Below, piece after piece: positions 24,072 to 35,604 of a DNA stretch of 64,000 bases; positions within the stretch are counted from its first letter, which is position 1, and each line of letters opens with the position of its first letter. Origin of the DNA: Pezizomycotina sp. ARF18. Lineage: Eukaryota > Ascomycota. Location of the stretch: positions 1 through 64,000 of the forward strand of contig AZLU01000178.1 in NCBI GenBank assembly GCA_002224055.1, given 5' to 3'. The notes beneath the pieces are model-generated. The model saw only the letters and a program-made list of their open reading frames with translations, did not search any database and had not been told where the DNA came from. A program made the translations under genes and the position numbers.

Positions 24072-24793
24072 ATGTTTTCCACCTTCTTCTCCAACTCTTT
24101 ATCGTTCCTACTGTCCCTAGTTGTTGTTCTATTCTTTAATTTGCGAGCTACAGCTCAAAAAGGCGACCCGCCAGACTGGTCCGCCTATCCGTCCGCCTCG
24201 CAACCCTGCCTAGCAAAGGCTTTCGATGCCGCTGCTTGCCAAACCTACACCTTAACAAACCCGGCGCGAGTCAACTGCGTTTGCGACGGCGTTTCAGGCA
24301 CCTTCTTCAGAGATTCGGCAGAATGCATTGGCGCCAACGACCAAGCGATCTCACCACAGTTTACAACGCGCTTATTGATTACTGCTCTTCGTATGGCATA
24401 ACAGTTGCCGGCACTCTGAGCGACTTCCTGTCATCTGGCGGCGTCGACACTCGTACGCTGATATCACGAACGCGAACCGCTACACAAGCTGCAGGAACAC
24501 AGGGTCAGGGGGCAGTGCAGGCGACCCCGAAAGAGAATGTTGCTAGTGCAGGCGGGCCTGTTGTAACGGATTCGTCTCCGCAGTCGCCTGCAGCAACGGG
24601 GGATCATGGCGGCGTTGGGGGATTGTCTTCTGGAATGATCGCGCTCATTTCGTGTCTTGCCGCTGTGGGATCTCTTATCGTCGCTGTGCGGCCTTTCGTT
24701 ATACAAAGAAAAAACCAGAGGCTCGGTTGCAAGGCAACTCTTAAACAGATGACACCTTTAAATAAGTTGATATTATTTTTATTATTAGATTAA
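24072..24793 (+). CDS. secreted Cys-rich, C-terminally anchored protein, CFEM-like spacing (one frame break)
   Basis: The ATG at 24072 opens a strong signal peptide ('FSNSLSFLLSLVVVLFFNLR'). The mature domain reads 'DWSAYPSASQPCLAKAFDAA', 'ACQTYTLTNPARVNCVCDGV', '...SAECIGAND'. One frame change near 24340 leads to 'SDLTTVYNALIDYCSSYGIT'. The Cys order (C, C, CxC, C, C, with 'PxxSQPCL' before the first) resembles fungal CFEM-type and related GPI/surface domains but has fewer Cys than the eight of CFEM. A Thr/Gly/Ala-rich linker follows, then 'GGLSSGMIALISCLAAVGSL' as a membrane helix and a basic tail. A surface or haem-binding role would be inference. The gene sits between two AT-rich, RIP-like blocks. 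Confidence 0.65.
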
Positions 24794-24799
24794 TGAAAT

Positions 24800-25271
24800 G
24801 TTGGGATTATTTATAGTGGGTTAGAGTTTTGAAAACGAAAACACTCTATATTCGTCTTTAATTTTTTAATATATGCTTTATACCTTAAATTTCAATTTAG
24901 TTTTTTGATCAATTAAGCCAAATAATGCTTCTACGTGCTAGAGTTCTAATATAATATTATCTTTATACTCAGAGTTATAAAGCAAAGCCATATCGTCGAA
25001 TTTAATCGAAACCTATATACGATAAAAAAAACGCAATAACGCTCTTATAATACAGATTTAATAGACTACTAAAAGCAGCCTGTAAATGATAGAGACTATC
25101 TCTTCAAAGAAAACAGTGTTACTTAGTATTAAGTAGCAGCATAAACGATTGGAACACATAGATGTCAGTCAGATCGAGCGCATAGACCGCAAGAGTATAA
25201 CAAAATTTAGAGAAAATTAATGAGGTAAAAGTTATATATTTGGCAATGAGTGGTTCTTATCAGTTAATGTA
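24800..25271. other. AT-rich flank of hAT element
   Basis: AT-rich, TpA-rich sequence with no frame or repeat boundary of its own; it may be RIP leakage from, or an older relic beside, the transposon. Confidence 0.4.
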
Positions 25272-25279
25272 CCTGGATG
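25272..25279. repeat. hAT target-site duplication, left copy
   Basis: CCTGGATG directly abuts the left inverted repeat; an identical copy abuts the right one. Eight bases is the duplication length made by hAT transposases. Confidence 0.95.
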
Positions 25280-25309
25280 CAGGGTATTTAGCGTTGAGAC
25301 GCCTTGGCG
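25280..25309 (+). repeat. hAT left terminal inverted repeat
   Basis: 30 bp, exact reverse complement of 27939-27968. Starts CAGGG, a usual hAT end. Confidence 0.95.
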
Positions 25310-25519
25310 TTACTTGGCGCATGACACCTCGAAAAATAGCATATGTAGCTAAAATGTTAATATAAGAGTAGTCTTATTCCCTCTTTTTTTTAAGTTTTAA
25401 CTTAACTTTTAATTAAATCTAGTTATCTATCTATCTTCTTTTATATTCTTAATAAACTATAAAAAAAACTTAATAAATTAAAAAAAAAAAAAAATTTTTT
25501 AAATTTTTTTTAAGTATTT

Positions 25520-25740
25520 AGATAGTAGTTACCTACTTAACTATTTTTTTAAAAAAATAGTTACGTACCTAACTATCTAATTACTTATCTACCTACTTAT
25601 ATATCTTAATAAACTTTTTTATTAATTAATTAATTAATTAATTAGATAGTAGTTACTTACTTAGCTATATATTTAGCTACCTACCTAACTATCTACTTAT
25701 TTAATTAATTAAATACTTATTAAATTTATTATCTATTATT
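25520..25740. repeat. subterminal short-repeat zone of the hAT element
   Basis: Variants of TAGATAGTAGTTACCTACTT and ACCTAACTATCTA recur in both orientations. A 26-bp perfect palindrome (TAACTA-T7/A7-TAGTTA) lies at 25538-25563, and a (TTAA)n run near 25621-25645. hAT transposases bind subterminal repeats, so these may be binding sites, although AT bias makes some repetition expected. Confidence 0.4.
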
Positions 25741-27938
25741 TAATAAAAAAAAATGTTAACTTTTATTAAAAGAAAAAGAAGTTCTACCGTATATACTATA
25801 GAGAAAAAGAAAAAAAGACCTAAAATATCTAATTATTTATTTAAAATAATTATTTTAAAAAGAATTAATATTAAATAATAAAACTATATATAATAAAAAA
25901 TTAAAACTTATAAAATTAGCTATTTAAGCTGTAATACTTATACTATTAATTATAGTATAGATACGATTTTTAGTACTTCTAAATATAGAAAACACTATAA
26001 CGTAAACATCCGACTATTAATTTAGAAGAAAACTATAAATTAAAATACTATAGAAAAGGCTTTAGTAATTTTTTTTATAAAATTAATATTATTTTTATTA
26101 TAGAAATAATTTAGCCTTTAATATAGTTTATTCTAAAAGTTTTTCTTTATTAATTAATTATTTAAGATGTTATTTACCTACTATAAATTATAATATATTA
26201 AAAAAGTCTTTAAATACTACTTATTTAAAGGCTAGAGAAAATATAAAAAAGAATTAAATATAGAAAAAGATAAAAATTTAACTAAATTTAGCTATTCTAT
26301 AGATAGCTAGTTAAATATAAATAGTAAAAGTTTTTTTACTATTAATATATCTTATTTAGATTTTAATTTAATTTAAAATCTTATTTATTAGATATTATAG
26401 AATTAAAAGAAAAAAAACTACGGAATATTTATTAAAAATATTTAAAAATTCTTCAGAATCTTTTAATATTTTTAATTCTATTATTACTATAACAGCAGAT
26501 AAAGCTAGTAATAATATTAAAGCTTTAAAAAATTAAATAAAGAATATTATAATAATAAATTAAATTTTTTTATTATTTAGCACATACTTTAAATAATATA
26601 GTTACGAAAATTTTAAATTTTATTTTATTAACTAAAGAAGAAGAAAAGAATTAGAAGATTTTTTTTTATTACTAATAATTTAAATAGAAATTTTTTAAAT
26701 TTTAGTAATTTAAATTTAAATTCTTTAAATATTAATAATTTAACTACTAGTAATTTAAATTTAGAAATTTTTAATATAAAAATTCTACTATTACTAAAAT
26801 TAAAGATATTTTTTTAAATATTAGAAAAATTATTAAATTCTTTAAATTAGAAATAATAAAAGAATTTTAAAAGATTTAATTAAAAAAGATTTTACTCTTA
26901 ATAATAATCTATATTTATCTTTAGATTTAAAAACTAGATAGAATTCTACTTACAAAATACTTAAAAAATTTATTTTATTATATTTTAATATAGAAAAGGC
27001 TTTAATAAAGATAAATAATCCTAATATTAAAAATATTAGTTTAAAAGATTTAAATACTATTAAATATTTATTTAATATATTAGAAATTTTTTTATATCCT
27101 ACTATAATTAGTCAAGGTCGAAGTTATATAACAATACCTTATATTTTACCTTTTATTTTAACTATAAAAATAAGTTAAAGCTTTTATAGAATTAAATTCT
27201 TCTAATTTTAATTCTATTAATTTAAAATATAATTTAAATTTAAATTTAATAGATATTAATACTATAAGTTTAATTCTATAGAATTAGATTTAATTTTATT
27301 AATTAAAGAAGGCTTAAAAAAGGTATAGAAAAATTAGAAAAGTGGTTTCCTACCTTAAATTTTACTACTATAGGTACTACTTATTTAAATATTTTTATAG
27401 CTTCTATTTTAGATCCTACTATTAAAACTAATATTTTTTAAAATTTATAATATTAAAGAAGAGATAAAAGATATACTATTAACAGAATTAAAGAAATATA
27501 TAATAGTACTAAAAAAAAATATAATACTATTAATAATAGTATTATTACTATAGACGAGCTAGAATTATATTTAAAAAAGCCTTTAGAATCTATAGATTCT
27601 AATAATTCTAATTATATATTAGATTATTAACGTAAAAATAAAGAAAAATATCGTATTTTAGCTATTTTAGCACGTAATTATTTTAGTATACCTATTACTA
27701 GTACTGCTAGCGAGTCTACCTTTTCTATTCTAAAATATTTATACTAGAGCTAGAAATTTATTAAAAATTAATACTTTTATAGAGATTATTTTATTAAAAT
27801 ATTATAATTTTATAGATAAAGAAGTAGATTATTTAGAACCGGATTATATAGAAGATTCGGATTGGGAAGAGGAGTCGGATTCGGAGGTAGATTTAGAGGA
27901 AGATGAATATGTAGATAATGAGGCTCTATAGTACTTGG

Positions 27939-27968
27939 CGCCAAGGCGTCTCAACGCTAAATACCCTG
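27939..27968 (-). repeat. hAT right terminal inverted repeat
   Basis: Exact reverse complement of the left 30-bp repeat; ends ...ATACCCTG. Confidence 0.95.
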
Positions 27969-27976
27969 CCTGGATG
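27969..27976. repeat. hAT target-site duplication, right copy
   Basis: CCTGGATG, identical to the left copy, so no change has accumulated in either since insertion. Confidence 0.95.
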
Positions 27977-27979
27977 CTC

Positions 27980-29035
27980 TTTGCGAAGGAATAACTTAAA
28001 AGGTATTCAATAATATTATCAATACTAGTAGCTTTCGCCAAATATCTCCTGTTTCAAAGGCCGCGTAATTATTTCGCTATCACACGACTACCAATTTTCA
28101 TATATTATAATGTTATATGATAACTAACTCATTTTCTCATATCACGCAATAACCCTTTTCCTGTCCCTATATTAAAAAAAGGAAGAAGATAAAAACCAGT
28201 GAAACGTTATATATTTAAGTATTGCAGCTGAAAAGGTTTAGTTAGGTGCCGATATTAATATGCCTAGCAAGCCAGACTACTCGTAAGAGCCTCAGCATAG
28301 CCCTCCCGCAGTATTGACTCTATAATTTCCGTCTCGATAATCGCACCATTCTCCTATATAATGTAAGCGAGGAGAAAGGAAGCATGTTTGAATAATAGCG
28401 TTATGTGGAATTTGACTTTAGCGAAGACAGTTATGGCGAGAAACTTCAGTATTGCAGTAATTGGAGCAAGGGAGCGGAAAGAGTTCTAGTATTAAACCAA
28501 GATATTGGCGACAAGAACTGCGCGTGCTTCGTCTGCAATCATGAAGGCAAAAAGGAAAGAAAGATGAATTGGGTGAAAAACAAGAAGACTTGAGGAGTAG
28601 AAACAAATTATTTAAGTAACGCATAAATAAATAATGAATAAATAAATGAATAAATAAATTAACAAATCAGAAATAGAAAGGAGAAGATAGAAAGGAAAAT
28701 AAAGAGCTCCTTGAAAAGAATACTAAGTTATAGTTATTAGTCAAACCATTTGGTGAATGCACGTGCAGTCGCAGACCGTTTCGTGTCTTTGCGAAGGAAC
28801 AAATTAGTACTTCTTAAGCTGACAGACGCAAAAGCTTTCGACGCTCCACGTAAAAGTCATGTAAACTTTCATGATAACTCTTTAAATACCACGTTTGTCT
28901 ACCTTATCGTTAACGTCAAGTTAACATCTAAGCGTCGCGGTAAACATGCATGTAAACATCGCCATCCCATATCCAAGCGGCGGTTTAACATTGTTCAGAC
29001 GAAATAAGCACCGCGTAAAGAGAGTTACACTTCGG
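27980..29035. other. intergenic, nothing secure
   Basis: Contains an AATA-type microsatellite near 28620-28665 and a 62-codon Lys-rich frame at 28405-28593 without recognisable motifs. Confidence 0.4.
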
Positions 29036-29040
29036 CCCGG

Positions 29041-29520
29041 AATTTCATATTCGCATCACGAGCATTATGGTTAATCAACGTCCCAAAAAGTGGCAAGGCC
29101 GTAGGCGCATCTCAATCCCTCTGCGAGCGTATTAGCGCGATAAAACGCCTCGCCGCATCAGCCCTCGAAGCCGCCGACCGAGAAGATCTCTTCGTCGACG
29201 AATGCGAAACCGCCGCTCACCTTCAATCTACCGTCCTCGAAGCAAACAGCAAACGCGAAACTCGTGGGAGGAAATGGCGAAAGGCTACGCGCTGTCGGGC
29301 GATACCGGGCGATACCGAGCGAGATATTAAGGAGAATAGAGCGAGAGCTAGAACGTGCCGGGAGTGGATCGCACGGATGGACGAAGAGATTGAAGAATGT
29401 AGAAAGATTGTGGCGGACAAGTTGAAAGAGGCGAAGAGATTTAGAGTATAGGCGGAGGCGCATAGGACGATGGCGGCGGACTGCGAGGAGCAGGGACAAG
29501 TTACGAGCAGATTTAGAGAG
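29041..29520 (+). pseudogene. coiled-coil protein fragment with in-frame TAG
   Basis: A plus-strand frame without a Met start is open from before 29041: 'SGKAVGASQSLCERISAIKR', 'LAASALEAADREDLFVDECE', '...RTCREWIARMDEEIEECR', 'KIVADKLKEAKRFRV'. It meets a TAG at 29449-29451 and then continues in the same frame with equally coil-like 'AEAHRTMAADCEEQGQVTSR'. The TAG stands where Gln (CAG) would fit. Lack of an ATG suggests a lost or shifted 5' end; 'ATGGTTAATCAACG' at 29068 is in another frame. The composition, heptad-like Leu/Ile spacing and Ala/Glu/Arg content indicate a coiled coil. No family recognised. Confidence 0.5.
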
Positions 29521-30120
29521 GGGCGTGGTGAAGATAATCGGCCCCTGAACCCTGGTTACCAATAGAGTTAGGCAATACTCCTCCATTAATCCGTCATAGT
29601 ACATCTAAAGGCTGTTACCTCATCGCCTCATCCGCCGTGCATGCTGGCAGGTTAATGCGCTGATTGTTGATACTCTTGATAACGATTGGATATCGCGATC
29701 CTGATTCGCTGGCGTTGAACCTCTTATCTTGGCGCTCAATCGCAGTCCCTGATTGGCGCCACGTGGGCGACAGTTCAGTCATATCATGACTTAGCTTTTT
29801 TGTGTTATCGATATCAGAACACAGCTTGAGTAACACATGCGATTTTTTTTCTCTCGCTCGAGTTCCTCTTAAAAAGAAGACGTGTTCTTCTGATTCGTAA
29901 AAAGGGGATTCCTTCAAATATCATTCGTCCTATACGGTATCATAACATTTCTTAGTTTTGTTCTCCGAAGTCCCAGTGTCAAGATCAAAGCGCGTTCAAT
30001 TGGACGGGGGAAAACGCGTTTTATGCATGTCTTCTGCGGCCCGGAGATTCAGCCTCATTGACGTACGATTATAAATCGAAGAAACCGCCCGGAACAGACG
30101 GTCATCAGAATCGACTTTCA

Positions 30121-32256
30121 CCATGACAACACCGGAAGAGACCCCTCGGCAAAGCGCTTCAGGGGTGGCCGAAGCGATAGACTCCAAAATCCCGACTGAT
30201 GAACCGCAGGCAAACTTGACCAGATGATGAAGGTCGAAGAAACACCGGAACTGGACGCGGGCGCGCTCGATCAGCAGTCTCCCGATGACAGCATCGCATC
30301 AGCCACCGCCCCGAGCGAAGCCGAAAAAGAATTATCGGAGAATATAGCGAGTCCGGCGCCGGAAGAACCGTAGAAACGATCGCACAGAACCCTGCGCCCG
30401 CCGCTGCCGCCGAGGAAGAGTCTCTTGGGATACCATCGAGGGAAAGCGCGCCTCTCGGAAAGAGTGAAGTCATTGACGATATTGCTCCAGATGCGCCAAC
30501 AGCTGTGCCGCCAGAGCCCACGGCAATAACTACTAAAGCGGATCCACCGCAATCCGCCACCAACGTCGCGGAAGAAGACGGTGCCCAGCAGACGGCACCC
30601 GAAGACTTCGAGCAAACCACCCTGAAAGCTTTAAGTTTCATTGGACGAGAAGAAGACAAAGAGGCCAGAGATAAATCCTCCGAAACGATTTCTGTACGAC
30701 GGGTCGAAGCTTCAGCCCCACAGCCCCAGTCACCCACCGAGGACTCAACAGAGCCGGAAGCGACTGGTTCCAATGCTACAGAAGAGCAAGAACTGGCTAC
30801 TCCTGAAGTTGCGGCTGCAACGACACCAGCCACCGTTCCAGCACCGCCTACGCAAGAGGAAGTAGTGGAACAGACTGCTCCGGTTGCTCTGGTGGAAGGT
30901 GCACCCGGCATAACCGAGGAAGCGACCTCAGAACCCCAACAACCCGAAACTGCGCCTCCAGAAGTCGCCAAAACACCCTCAACAGATACGCCAAATATCG
31001 CGCAAAAGAGTTCAGAGGACGCGACGTCGGCAGAACCCAAACACGCAGCGCCAAAGCCCGCCGACGGAATAGCGGCCGACGGCGAACCTCAGAAACCATT
31101 ATATGGCCCACCCCCAGTGGTCCGCCACGGCCTATCCCCAAAAAGATTCAACCCGACGCGGAAAACACAAACCTGCGCAACAGCATCTGCATTCTCGAAC
31201 ACATCATAAACCTCGATAAAGAAGCCATTGACTCGACTCAACAGATGCTAGAGTACGCGACCGCCGCGATACCGATCTGCGACAGAAATATTACTATACT
31301 CAGACAGACAAACGAGCTGCTACCTGAGGATTCGGCGTTAGTACCGTCGACGGGTGCCGAAAGGGAGGAGCAAGCGAAGGGTTACGAAAAGGAGAGGGAT
31401 AACTGGCGCGTTATGCTGGTAGAGAAAGGCGCGGAGGTTGTAAAGCAGAAGGAGAAGCTGGTGAAGGATGAAAGGGAGCTTAAGGAATTACGGGTTAAAT
31501 TACAGCTGACAACGTTGATGGCGACGAAGAAGGATGCGCCGCAGGAGGAGAAATCGAAGAAAGAAGAAACACCGAAGGAAGAGCAACCCTCTAAAGAGGG
31601 CCAAATAACTTTCAAGCAAGTGGACTATGAGCAGCCCATAGAGACGCCGGTGGAAGAAATACTTACCAACGGCGCCGTGGGTGAATCTGCTCCCGACAGC
31701 GATGAGCCGTCGACAACGGCAAAGGAACAACACTACCGGATGTGAAGGAAGCGGGAGAGGCTGATAACATGGAGGGCCAAGAAACCCGCGCGAACGAGGA
31801 AGACGAGGCTGCAAGAATCGTCCAAAGCTTCTGGAGGTCGCGGAGAAACAAATTTGCCCCGAAGAAGCCAGAAGCAGGCGAAGCGGTACAGCAGCAGGCT
31901 GCGGAGCCGTTAGTACTCCAGAAGCTAATATTAGATGAAAGTTGGAAGACTGGGAGGAGGTAAACTCCGAAGAGGTCAAAGGAAGTGACAACGCTAAACC
32001 AGAACAGAAAAGTGAGGAGGCAAGGTTGAGTGAGGGAAAGACGAAACAAGACGGAATAATACCTGACGCTGGCGCGAATGTTGAAAGCGATGCGAAGGAT
32101 GAGACGCCCCCTATCATAAACGGTTGCAGCGCGCCAAATAACGAAGCTGCAACAGCTGAAATGGCAGTGCCAAAGGCTGAACTGGCCACAATAGACGGCA
32201 CAACAACGGTCGAACCAACAAAGCCGGAGCAAAACACCGCACTTGCTGCAGAATAA
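30121..32256 (+). pseudogene. Pro/Glu/Ala-rich coiled-coil protein with IQ motif, interrupted
   Basis: From the ATG at 30121 ('MTTPEETPRQSASGVAEAID') a long protein about 700 residues in total runs across successive frames. It has a Pro/Ala/Glu/Thr-rich disordered region (30230-31130); a helical segment 'LRNSICILEHIINLDKEAID' 'STQQMLEYATAAIPICDRNI'; a coiled coil 'WRVMLVEKGAEVVKQKEKLV' 'KDERELKELRVKLQ'; a Lys/Glu region; and a clear IQ motif 'EAARIVQSFWRSRRNKF' (about 31800-31860), the calmodulin/myosin-light-chain-binding consensus. The Glu/Ala/Pro-rich tail ends 'KPEQNTALAAE' at 32256. About five frame changes. An IQ motif after a coiled coil suggests a cytoskeletal or Ca2+-responsive scaffold; that is inference. 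Minus-strand Ser/Val-rich frames of similar length over the same bases are mirror images of the biased codons. Confidence 0.6.
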
Positions 32257-32259
32257 ACA

Positions 32260-33800
32260 TTCAAACAACTGCAAAATAAAAGCTTCAACGCCAAGGACAT
32301 ACCCAAGATACTCAAAATTGATTAGTTCTCTTTTCTGTTTACGAATGTCATTTTCATAGCGCGCGTATCGATACACTCATTGACTTTTAGAATAATAATT
32401 TACCATTAAATCTGATATTTAACATACGACTTTATTCTCGTCGTTGTGTAAGTTGTATTAAACGGAAAATGTTCGAGATTAACTGGACTATTTAAATTGG
32501 CCTATGATCAAGACCTATCTGATGAATTGTGATACTGCGTGCAGATATCTAGTTACTGTGGGAAAACATCGCGAAAGAAGCGAGCGGTGACTTTTTTATA
32601 AGTCGGGGCGCGTAACAACCGAATCGGTTAATTAAGAAATTCTCCCGATTGATATGACTATAACGGAAGCTTGAATGAGATACAAAGCGGGATTAATTAT
32701 CAAGACGCAATGTCATAGCAAAGGAAATAATGAATAAGTCGTAATCAAATATATTTGAGAGTGCTACGCCTAACAGACCTATGGAGTTCAGAACACTTGC
32801 TCTGAAGCTCTTATCGCACCTAGTTCTTCTAGAGTTGTTTTCTCAACAGTTGCTCAGCGGCGGAGTAGAGAGTAAAAAACGATAATAGCTCTATAAATGT
32901 CTTGGAAAGGCTATCAATATGTGGTATGCCCTGCGTTCAGTTTCCGGTGATGAAGTCGTGAAAGTATAGCACCGAATAGCTCACGTATTCGCCAAAATCC
33001 TAGGCTTGGTCCTGGGCCACGACAGCGATCGCGTTTGGGATAATCCTGATTTGGCTTTACGTCGATTACAAGGGTTTCCGCAAAGTCTCAATCTACCGAG
33101 ATGCTTTTATTCTCCTGGTTTAGTTTCTCGCGATCGTCGAGAGCGTCGGAATCACGAGGGGGTCGACTATAACATGTTCAACTTCTTCTTCCTCTTCCTT
33201 TTCTTATTGTAATTAGCTAGTCAAAGAATATAATGGTTACTACACTATAATTAGGACACCGAAGCAAAAGATCTCTGCTAGATCTATCTACATCACTAAA
33301 TTCTAATTTTCCTGCAGGGGATGAGATTTAATTTACTTTATACTACGAATGAATTCCACATTCGAGTTCGCCTGTTATCTGAAGACTTATAGAAATCTTC
33401 TTTCTCATCGGACGTGGAAACGAAGGAGTTAGTACATCTCGTAAACTTGAAGGTACTTAGTAGACATTCAAAGATTAACGGGCTTGAGCTATTAAATATA
33501 GAATATATAAAAGAAATCACGCCTCATATTCCAGACTTGCCACTTATAACTTGAAGTCTCTATCCCTTATAGCGCTTACTTCTCCCGCTATGGCTTGAAA
33601 AGTATTTGATTTCAAAATAAAATATAATTAAATTAAAAAGATAGAATGGAGCCACTGGCAGCTCCAAATTTCTCTCTTACCAAACACTGGCGCTCAACAT
33701 TTAACCTTAGAGGAATCTCAAATACTGCATATATTTTTTCCTAAAAATACCAAACATTACCCCAAGTTTAGATAAGTCAATTAATAAACAATATAAATCA
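32260..33800. other. gene-poor stretch, nothing recognised
   Basis: AT-moderate, short frames only. Probably the downstream region of the IQ-motif gene and the upstream region of the acidic-protein gene. Confidence 0.4.
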
Positions 33801-33812
33801 ACAACGCACGTC

Positions 33813-34690
33813 ATGACTGTTTCATCAGACTCCTCAGTTATTCTCTCATCGGAGGCAGATCTTGATGTGTTGACAAGGAATGAATCCGGGTTGCTCTCAT
33901 CATTCATGGCCGCGATCAACGCAGAAGACGCTGTTGCAAACAAATACGATGCCGTACCATCCTCTCCGGCTGCCGCCAATATCTCTACTGGAAACGTCGG
34001 CACGGATACTACCAACAAGCACAGCTACGAATCCGGTGCCGGCGTTCCCGATGACACCCGCAAGCGCAAACTTTCCAAACCGCGCAAGCAACCTCTCCGC
34101 GAGAAGTCCATATTCAGGAAGTACAGCCTCATGGTCACGATCTCGCTGGATTCAGAGTACCTCGCGAAGCTCGAGGATGGAAGCTTGAAGGAGTTCATTG
34201 AGGAGTTGGATAGGACTGGAGTTAAGCTCAAGGATTTGAGGGAGGGAGGTGAGGATATGGAAATTGATGATGGTGAGGATGAGGAGGAGGAAGATGAGTT
34301 TGTCGTCGAGTGGGTGAGGATGAGGATGCGGATGATGTTACCGAGGAAGCGATCGAGAAGGACCAAACCGTAAGGAAAATGCTCAGGCGGAGATGGACCA
34401 GTGCATCACCCCAGAAAACGCGAGGGCGTTGGGATACACGACGACGAGGTTGCTGCTGCGGAAGCGCTTATGCTCATGTCGAGCGGGAGTACTATACGCT
34501 ACGAAACTACCGGTACGAAAGCGACAGGATAGGATACCAGCGCGAACGGCTTGATAGGAAAGGGTACGGATAAACGCACGGATAGCTTGAATGATAAGCC
34601 GTCAGTTCTTCTCGAGCATTTCGGGGCAAAGAAGACTCTTGCTAGCGCTAAGCCGAAAACATCAAAGGCGGGAACACTTAACGCGACGTA
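33813..34690 (+). pseudogene. acidic, probably nuclear protein, interrupted, with in-frame TAG
   Basis: The ATG at 33813 gives 'MTVSSDSSVILSSEADLDVL', a Ser/Asn/Thr-rich stretch, then 'DDTRKRKLSKPRKQPLREKS' (a likely nuclear localisation signal), 'YSLMVTISLDSEYLAKLEDG' 'SLKEFIEELDRTG', and an Asp/Glu run. The acidic region continues in another frame ('EDEDADDVTEEAIEKDQTV'). A third frame holds 'GIHDDEVAAAEALMLMSSGS', a short amphipathic 'AAEALMLMSS' motif reminiscent of ones seen in fungal cell-cycle and transcription regulators, then 'TTGTKATG', a TAG at 34530-34532, and in the same frame 'DTSANGLIGKGTDKRTDSLN' 'DKPSVLLEHFGAKKTLASAK', ending at about 34690. Two or three frame changes plus the in-frame stop. 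Function not assigned. Confidence 0.5.
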
Positions 34691-34699
34691 GCAAATACG

Positions 34700-35590
34700 G
34701 GGCTTATTGCCGCCTGAATTACTTCCCGGGGATCCGGATCGTATCTTTATCAGACCTGCTGACTTGGAAATTGAAGCGTTTCAAACTAAAGGATTATATT
34801 ATCTCGAGGACCTTCGTCGGAATAAGGGGAATCGAAACTGGAAATGAACTGTTGATTACTATTTTAGCTTTTGCGATCAAAGATTACTAACAACGCTACT
34901 ACCAGGATTCCCACAATGATGCAAAACTAACTTTTACCCTCCTATAAACCCGAATGTTCCAATCGACTTGAACCTTCTGCTCTTTCATTTCTAGTCGTGC
35001 TTGGCACTGGACTTTCACCGTCGAGATCCGTGAACCATTAGACCGGTACTATCCTTGCGGCTGTAATGTTCATCTTACGTTTCTAAATACTTGAAAGAGA
35101 AGGGAGGAGGCCGTCCCGTTTCCAGCCTTGTCAGAATTTCATTGGCCCTCCATGCGGTAATAATCGGAATAAGATATTTCCACAGATACGCGGTACTAGT
35201 ACCTGAAACTAGCCAGGCGAATAGCGCATTGCTGGAGGCCAGAGCATATCCTGGGCAAGTAGTACTACAGTACGCGGATTTTCGAAAAATGCAAGCACCG
35301 GTCTTCTTGGTTCTTCGGACACCGTTAGTATGCTTACCGATGCTTGCTCACTTTGCGCCCAAATTATGCTCAAATACGATATATATAATTGTCCTAGTTC
35401 TTACAAGGATTTTCAGCTACCGGGGCAGTCAATTGGACGATTGGAATATTCGCTAGAATATTATAATTTACGAAGTCTCGCTTCACCTCTTCGTAGCGGG
35501 AAGGAAACTCTCCAACTTGCTCGACGGTTCTCACCTCAGGTCCCGGTTCAATGAAACTTTAAGATGTGATCTTCGTGAGATCTGAGAAAA
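34700..35590. other. intergenic, one unrecognised frame
   Basis: A 121-codon plus-strand frame (35091-35456) and an overlapping 74-codon one have no recognisable domain. Nothing else seen. Confidence 0.3.
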
Positions 35591-35604
35591 CTATCTGAAG
35601 CATC

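Larger units (their letters stand above)
25280..27968 (+). mobile_element. hAT DNA transposon, 2689 bp, body heavily RIP-like mutated
   Basis: Bounded by perfect 30-bp terminal inverted repeats starting CAGGGTATTTAGCGTTGAGA (25280-25309 and 27939-27968) and an 8-bp target duplication. The interior is extremely AT-rich. Plus-strand remnants of the transposase are in the right order: 'NILEIFLYPTIISQGRSYIT' (about 27075), 'IASILDPTIKTNIF' (about 27400), then the C-terminal hAT dimerisation block 'YRILAILARNYFSIPITSTA' 'SESTFSILKYLY' (about 27650-27750), and an acidic tail ending 'EDEYVDNEAL' at 27930. In the expected 'LDYW' position before this block the Trp codon is TAA (27628-27630), and further stops replace other codons, as G-to-A/C-to-T change would give. 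The copy cannot make transposase. The intact ends contrast with the ruined body. Confidence 0.93.

Noticed and set aside
27844-28041. 65-codon minus-strand Ser-rich frame
   Set aside because: It is the reverse of the acidic C-terminal tail of the hAT transposase and runs through the inverted repeat into flanking DNA.
30159-32376. Minus-strand frames up to 293 codons, rich in Ser/Val/Gly
   Set aside because: They mirror the Pro/Glu/Ala-rich plus-strand gene, which has an IQ motif, a coiled coil and a sensible start; the minus frames have no motif.
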